Below, piece after piece: positions 6,751-10,296 of a DNA stretch of 10,296 nt. The translations under genes and the position numbers were made by a program. The stretch covers positions 1-10,296 of the forward strand of contig DIRQ01000119.1 in assembly GCA_002424365.1 (NCBI GenBank). The letters run 5' to 3'. A model generated the notes under the pieces. The model was not told where the DNA came from. It saw nothing but the letters and a program-made list of their open reading frames with translations, and made no database searches. The stretch is from Syntrophomonas sp. UBA5432. Its GTDB lineage: Bacteria > Bacillota > Syntrophomonadia > Syntrophomonadales > Syntrophomonadaceae. How positions within the stretch are numbered: position 1 is the first letter of the stretch; each line of letters starts with the position of its first letter.

Positions 6751-6779
6751 CCTTCGGAGGTTTTAATAACCCCCGAAGG
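6751..6779 (-). promoter_or_regulatory. Strong intercistronic hairpin between flgE and flbD
   Basis: CCTTCGGAGGTT at 6751-6762 and AACCCCCGAAGG at 6768-6779 form a 12-bp stem with a 5-nt loop. In the minus-strand transcript all pairs are Watson-Crick except one G-U. The stem begins 11 nt after the flgE stop. No U-run follows it; the flbD ribosome binding site comes next instead. It is therefore more likely an mRNA-stabilising or processing element protecting the 3' end of flgE, or a partial attenuator, than a standard terminator. Confidence 0.75.
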
Positions 6780-6790
6780 TATGAAGTTAA

Positions 6791-8263
6791 TTATCTCTTC
6801 AGATTGACCAGTTCCTGCAACATCTCATCTGATGTGGTAATAATACGGGAATTAGCCTGAAATCCCCTCTGGGTAACTATCATATCAGTGAACTCCTCGG
6901 ATAAATCAACATTGGACATCTCCAAACTACCGGGGATAATACCTTTGGTACCACCATTCCCGGCAGCAACCTTTTTGATATCGCCACAGTTAGGCGATTC
7001 CTGATACAGACTGTTACCTAACTGTACTAATCCTGCTGGATTTGCCATAACAGCCAGGGCCACCCGGGCCAGTGCCCTTGATTCTCCATTATCAAAATTA
7101 CCGGTTATAACTCCATCAGGTCCCACCGAATAACTGGTCAGGGAACCATTAGAATATCCATCTTGGTGAGATATCCTAGCATCAGATTCAGCACGGAACT
7201 GTTTAAGGGCAGTAAAATCACAGGTAAATTTAATATCTTCTGCGGTACGCCCGGTTGGATCCTGTGGTGCATTACTTCTATCAATGGTCAACTCTAGCTG
7301 AGATAACCATGGTTGGTCTTTAGCATCTACCACAGCCCCATTCTGATTAAACTTCAGGTTGTAAATTCGGACTAAATCCACACCGCTAGAGCCCAAGGTT
7401 CCGGGAGCCGGACTAGCCTGGGTACCGGTAGATAAATCAACATCAGCAAAATCCGATGGACTATAGCCTGTCGCATTATTGAAATTTGGATCTAAAGAAA
7501 TATCACAGGCCCAATTGGTGGTCACGCCCGGGTCAACGTGGTATTTGAAAAACCTGAAATAAACTGTTACCGGAGTACCTAAAGAGTCATATACCTCCCT
7601 GGACGCAATTACCACATCATCATTTTCACCTGGATACTCCGGGTTTTGAGGCAGAATAGAACGCGTTGTACCAGTACCACTACCATCATCAACCTGCGGT
7701 ATGGCCAGCTCAGCATTTACATTACCGCCAAAGTTTGCCCGTTTAGTTGCCTGGGCATCAATATTCTTAAAACCGGAAATATCGATATTATCTGTGGGGT
7801 CACCATTGGTATCCAGTACCCATTCCCCGGTAGTGGGATCAATTCTGGTCATATAACCCAGAACATTATAACCCTGGGCATTAACTAACCTACCCCAATC
7901 ATCCCATTCAAAAGCGCCATTACGGGTATAAAACTCCTGGCCGCCACTTCTTAAAATGAAATAGCCATTACCGTCTACAGCCATATCGGTAAGTTTATTG
8001 GTACTGGCAGCAGGTGAGGGGGTATGAATCTGGTCTATACTACTTATAGTCATTCCCAGTCCTATAGCCATAGGATTAGTTCCACCCCTATTGCTGTCAG
8101 GCCTACTAGCCCCCTTAATACTCTGATACAGGGTATCCTGGAATACTACGCGGCTTTTCTTAAATCCGGCAGTATTTACGTTAGCTATGTTATTACCTAT
8201 TACATCCATGCGGGTCTGGTGGTTCCGCAGACCGGAAACGCCAGAATACATCGAACGCATCAT
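6791..8263 (-). CDS. flgE: FlgE, flagellar hook protein
   Basis: FlgE polymerises into the hook, the universal joint between rod and filament. The 490-residue product has the conserved rod/hook N-terminus (SMYSGVSGLRNHQTRMDVIG at 4-23, then NNIANVNTAGFKKSR). It also has the matching C-terminus (SNVDLSEEFTDMIVTQRGFQ at 450-469, then ANSRIITTSDEMLQEL), and both ends form the D0 coiled-coil. The segment LTDMAVDGNGYFILR (91-105) is typical of FlgE/FlgF/FlgG proteins. At 490 residues it is longer than many FlgE proteins, with the extra length in the variable surface domains (about 140-350). Cysteines occur at 253, 348 and 426. The start is ATG at 8263, with AGGAGG 12 nt upstream, which is rather long; a second ATG follows directly at 8260. 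Confidence 0.96.
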   Translation of the reverse strand: MMRSMYSGVSGLRNHQTRMDVIGNNIANVNTAGFKKSRVVFQDTLYQSIKGASRPDSNRGGTNPMAIGLGMTISSIDQIHTPSPAASTNKLTDMAVDGNGYFILRSGGQEFYTRNGAFEWDDWGRLVNAQGYNVLGYMTRIDPTTGEWVLDTNGDPTDNIDISGFKNIDAQATKRANFGGNVNAELAIPQVDDGSGTGTTRSILPQNPEYPGENDDVVIASREVYDSLGTPVTVYFRFFKYHVDPGVTTNWACDISLDPNFNNATGYSPSDFADVDLSTGTQASPAPGTLGSSGVDLVRIYNLKFNQNGAVVDAKDQPWLSQLELTIDRSNAPQDPTGRTAEDIKFTCDFTALKQFRAESDARISHQDGYSNGSLTSYSVGPDGVITGNFDNGESRALARVALAVMANPAGLVQLGNSLYQESPNCGDIKKVAAGNGGTKGIIPGSLEMSNVDLSEEFTDMIVTQRGFQANSRIITTSDEMLQELVNLKR

Positions 8264-8363
8264 ATCTAAACATGACCTCCTTTACCTGTAGTTTTTGGTA
8301 AACATAAGCGGATGCTTCAGTCATTTCACATCCTAAGGCTTCCTTGTTAGAGGTCCAGCCTTA
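8264..8363 (-). promoter_or_regulatory. flgE leader: short intergenic stretch with a hairpin and the flgE ribosome binding site
   Basis: This is a 97-bp gap plus the upstream stop codon. TAAGGCT (8334-8340) and AGCCTTA (8357-8363) form a perfect 7-bp stem with a 16-nt loop that starts at the stop codon of the upstream gene. TTTACC (8281-8286) and GGTAAA (8297-8302) form a second, 6-bp stem that touches the AGGAGG of flgE (8276-8281). No U-run follows either stem, so neither is a classical terminator. I see no convincing promoter. A role in setting flgE translation is inference. Confidence 0.4.
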
Positions 8364-8744
8364 TACTATAACTGCACTATCAATATTGGTAAAAACATTT
8401 TCTTTAAGGTTTTGTTCATCTACCGCAGTAATTACAGTGTTGTTCTTTACGCTTACTACCAGAGCCAGATTATCCATAAGAATTAAGGAATCTCTTGCAC
8501 CTTTTTCCCGGGCTTTACCAACAGCATTTTTAAGCCGGGCTATTTCTGCCTCTCCTAGCTCGATATTACGAGATTGCAACCTTTGCAGGGCATGCTGAGA
8601 GAATTTTAATTCTGCCTGTAGTGTTTTCTGTAGTACCTGTTCGAAACTATCCCTGGTAGTCCCTGGAGCTTGGGTAATGTTACTCTTTTTCCCGGGAGTA
8701 AGGGGTTGAATAACTGGTTGTGGAAAGAATACTTTATTAGTCAT
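8361..8744 (-). CDS. Conserved 'flagellar operon protein' (TIGR02530 / Flagellar_put-like), function unknown
   Basis: The product belongs to a family seen in Firmicute flagellar operons between flgD and flgE, but I know of no established biochemical role. Numbered from ATG 8744 (127 residues), the first 35 residues are variable and Pro-rich. The conserved core is FSQHALQRLQSRNIELGEAE (49-68), EKGARDSLILMDNLALVVSV (80-99) and the C-terminal KENVFTNIDSAVIV. There is no signal peptide or membrane segment, so it is probably cytoplasmic. A GTG at 8753 is also in frame, but it lies directly against GGGGAAG. ATG 8744 has normal spacing and gives an ATGACTAA 8-nt overlap with the flgD stop, so I prefer it. 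Its position between hook cap and hook genes suggests a hook-assembly or chaperone-like role, which is inference. Confidence 0.88.
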   Translation of the reverse strand: MTNKVFFPQPVIQPLTPGKKSNITQAPGTTRDSFEQVLQKTLQAELKFSQHALQRLQSRNIELGEAEIARLKNAVGKAREKGARDSLILMDNLALVVSVKNNTVITAVDEQNLKENVFTNIDSAVIV

Positions 8745-9294
8745 TGCTTTCACCTTCCCCTGGTCTTAAAATAGTTAACAACTCTTCCAACCGCTCCATT
8801 AGTTGACTTAACTGGTCATTACCCTGGTTTGGTAATCCACCTACCTGGAAAATATAAGCAGGATCAATTTGCTTTCCATCAATAAGATAATAAAAAGCAC
8901 CGTTTTTAAATACCACCGAATCTACCGACCCGGTCAATATTTCCGGGGTTTCTTCTCCTATACTATCCGGATTCAGATATGCAACTTCGCGTCCTACCAG
9001 ATTAGCTGATTGCTGGAACATTAAGGCTGGTATTAAATTATAATTTATATTGTCGGCCAGTTTTTCAAACCCGGTATTAAGGTTTTTCATCTGTTCCAGG
9101 GCACTAAAATTCGCCATCTGGGAGATAAATTCCTTATCTTTCATTGGTTCCAGGGGATCCTGATATTGTAGTTCAGTTATTAATAGTTTTAAAAAGTCAT
9201 CTTTATCCAGAATAGTTTTTGGGGCCTTGGGCGTTGTAGCGCTGGTATTAGTCTCTCGTAACCAGGGAACGGTCTCGGTTACCATGTTAGACAT
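8737..9294 (-). CDS. flgD: FlgD, flagellar hook cap / hook assembly scaffold protein
   Basis: FlgD caps the growing hook and is needed for FlgE polymerisation. Numbered from ATG 9294 (185 residues), the family core is KDDFLKLLITELQYQDPLEP (31-50), then MKDKEFISQMANFSALEQMK (51-70). A beta-rich stretch follows (GREVAYLNPDS, GSVDSVVFKNGAFYYLIDG), matching the FlgD C-terminal domain. The last 20 residues are helical and acidic. A GTG three codons earlier (9303) overlaps the AGGAGG itself and cannot be well used, whereas ATG 9294 sits 8 nt after AGGAGG, so the shorter start is preferred. That ribosome binding site overlaps the fliK stop. The gene ends in an 8-nt overlap with the next gene. Confidence 0.94.
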   Translation of the reverse strand: MSNMVTETVPWLRETNTSATTPKAPKTILDKDDFLKLLITELQYQDPLEPMKDKEFISQMANFSALEQMKNLNTGFEKLADNINYNLIPALMFQQSANLVGREVAYLNPDSIGEETPEILTGSVDSVVFKNGAFYYLIDGKQIDPAYIFQVGGLPNQGNDQLSQLMERLEELLTILRPGEGESND

Positions 9295-9306
9295 CTGTTT
9301 CACCTC

Positions 9307-10296
9307 CTAAATTAGAAAATTCAAGCTGCCGTTTTCGTTATACTCATAATCCGCGCCTCTTTGAGTTACAGCGGGATCCAGCTCTTCGTATCCACCAGTA
9401 TACTGGTTATCCCCATAAGGGCCTTCACGTTGATGCCCTTGTGAGAATCGCCCTTCTTCCCATAAGTACTGGTGACTATCCTCAGAGCCATCAAATAAAC
9501 CACCATTGTTAAGTTGTACACTAACTTCAGTACGGTCTACTCGTAGTCCCTGTGATTCCAGATTCTGCCTGAGAGTGTGCAAATTGCTTTCCAGCATATG
9601 CTTCACCTGCTGACTTTCAGCTATGAAGCGGGCAGTTATCATTCCCTCTTCGGCCACTACTTTTATGGTCAGCCTGCCTAAAAACTCCGGTTTCAGGTCA
9701 ATTCGGAGCTCCGATAGCTTATTGGTAAACAAAAGCTCAGCTTTTTGAATTACTTGAGCCATTATTTCCCGGGTACTAGGTAAACTTCTGCTATCAGTAA
9801 CATTAGTATTGGTAGTGGTTTTAAATAAATCTGTATCACTTCGGGAAAGTGCATTTAGTACCGCTTTACCATCATCAATAGCTGCTTTTGCCTGACTCTC
9901 CGGAGCCGAATTAGGTTCTGTACTGAGTCGGCTGGCATTTAGGCGATGAGTTTCAAAGTCTATCAGCTTTTTGACATCAGTTGTAGGACTTGTTCTGCTA
10001 CTAGCAGTAAAATCCCGTTCGGTATTTTGCTTCGTTTCTGCCCCTGACTCGGAATGCGCTTTTGGGTTTCCATTTTGATTTGGCAATAGCTCCTTGGCAA
10101 ATTGTTTTGCCTCTGGTGCTTCTTTTACTGTTTTTTCAAAAGTGGATACCATCTGACCCGACTTGACTTCCTGTTTTACTTCCTCCACACGACTGGTGGA
10201 TAATTCAATTGTTTGTTTTGTCTGGGATTTCACCAACATAGTATTGTTTTCGTTATCTGTAATTGGTTGTTCCCCAGTTGCATTAAATGAACCATT
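9307..10296 (-). CDS. fliK: FliK, flagellar hook-length control protein (5' end outside window)
   Basis: FliK is an exported molecular ruler whose C-terminal domain touches FlhB to stop hook growth and switch export specificity. The frame is open from the window edge for 329 codons. An ATG at 10239 would give 310 residues but lacks a ribosome binding site, and 19 open codons precede it, so the true start is probably upstream. About 180 residues of polar, low-complexity Ser/Thr/Glu/Lys-rich sequence lead into the Flg_hook domain, about 165-245 counted from that ATG. It contains LSELRIDLKPEFLGRLTIKV and, further on, LHTLRQNLESQGLRV. The last 60 residues are Gly/Tyr/Glu-rich and look disordered. 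The partner FlhB is encoded at the other end of the window. Confidence 0.9.
   Translation of the reverse strand, partial: NGSFNATGEQPITDNENNTMLVKSQTKQTIELSTSRVEEVKQEVKSGQMVSTFEKTVKEAPEAKQFAKELLPNQNGNPKAHSESGAETKQNTERDFTASSRTSPTTDVKKLIDFETHRLNASRLSTEPNSAPESQAKAAIDDGKAVLNALSRSDTDLFKTTTNTNVTDSRSLPSTREIMAQVIQKAELLFTNKLSELRIDLKPEFLGRLTIKVVAEEGMITARFIAESQQVKHMLESNLHTLRQNLESQGLRVDRTEVSVQLNNGGLFDGSEDSHQYLWEEGRFSQGHQREGPYGDNQYTGGYEELDPAVTQRGADYEYNENGSLNFLI

Noticed and set aside
6751..6779. Rho-independent terminator after flgE
   Set aside because: The stem is strong, but no U-run follows it on either strand and the next gene is close; kept as an intercistronic hairpin instead.
1..10296. CRISPR array, tRNA, rRNA, prophage or insertion-sequence gene
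   Set aside because: No regularly spaced repeats, tRNA-like folds, transposase or phage motifs were seen; the window is fully accounted for by flagellar genes and one repeat-bearing gap.

Overview
The window is one continuous flagellar gene cluster. Every credible gene lies on the minus strand, so transcription runs from the high coordinates to the low. The order is fliK (5' end outside the window), flgD, a small 'flagellar operon protein', flgE, flbD/swrD, fliL, fliM, fliY, cheY, fliO, fliP, fliQ, fliR and flhB (3' end outside the window). This matches the core of the fla/che operon of Bacillus subtilis and related Firmicutes. FliY with CheC-type phosphatase motifs, FlbD/SwrD, a FliO-like protein with an N-terminal signal and a moderate to low G+C content point to a motile Firmicute, probably of the Clostridia. 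I cannot fix the genus from the sequence alone.

Region 10296-8264 encodes hook assembly proteins: hook-length control protein FliK, hook cap FlgD and an uncharacterised conserved protein. Region 8263-6036 encodes the hook protein FlgE, the small FlbD/SwrD protein and the stator-associated membrane protein FliL. A strong 12-bp hairpin separates flgE from flbD. The stator genes motA and motB, often found between flbD and fliL in related bacteria, are absent here.

Region 6035-5678 is the only long gene-free stretch, about 358 bp between fliL and fliM. It carries short direct repeats and several CCCT-n-GGG palindromic motifs, and it looks like a decayed repeat or inserted block. Region 5677-3139 encodes the switch and its regulator: FliM, FliY and CheY. 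FliM and FliY both begin with an LSQxEI(D/N)xLL docking motif. Region 3128-1 encodes the export gate of the flagellar type III secretion system: FliO, FliP, FliQ, FliR and the N-terminal half of FlhB.

The genes are tightly packed. Three junctions share the same 8-nt stop/start overlap, which suggests translational coupling. No clear operon promoter or factor-independent terminator is visible, so the transcript probably starts upstream and ends downstream of the window. The content is mostly conventional. The points most worth a second look are two eight-base G tracts inside fliY, the fliL-fliM intergenic block, a hairpin that puts the fliM ribosome binding site in its loop, and the flgE-flbD hairpin.
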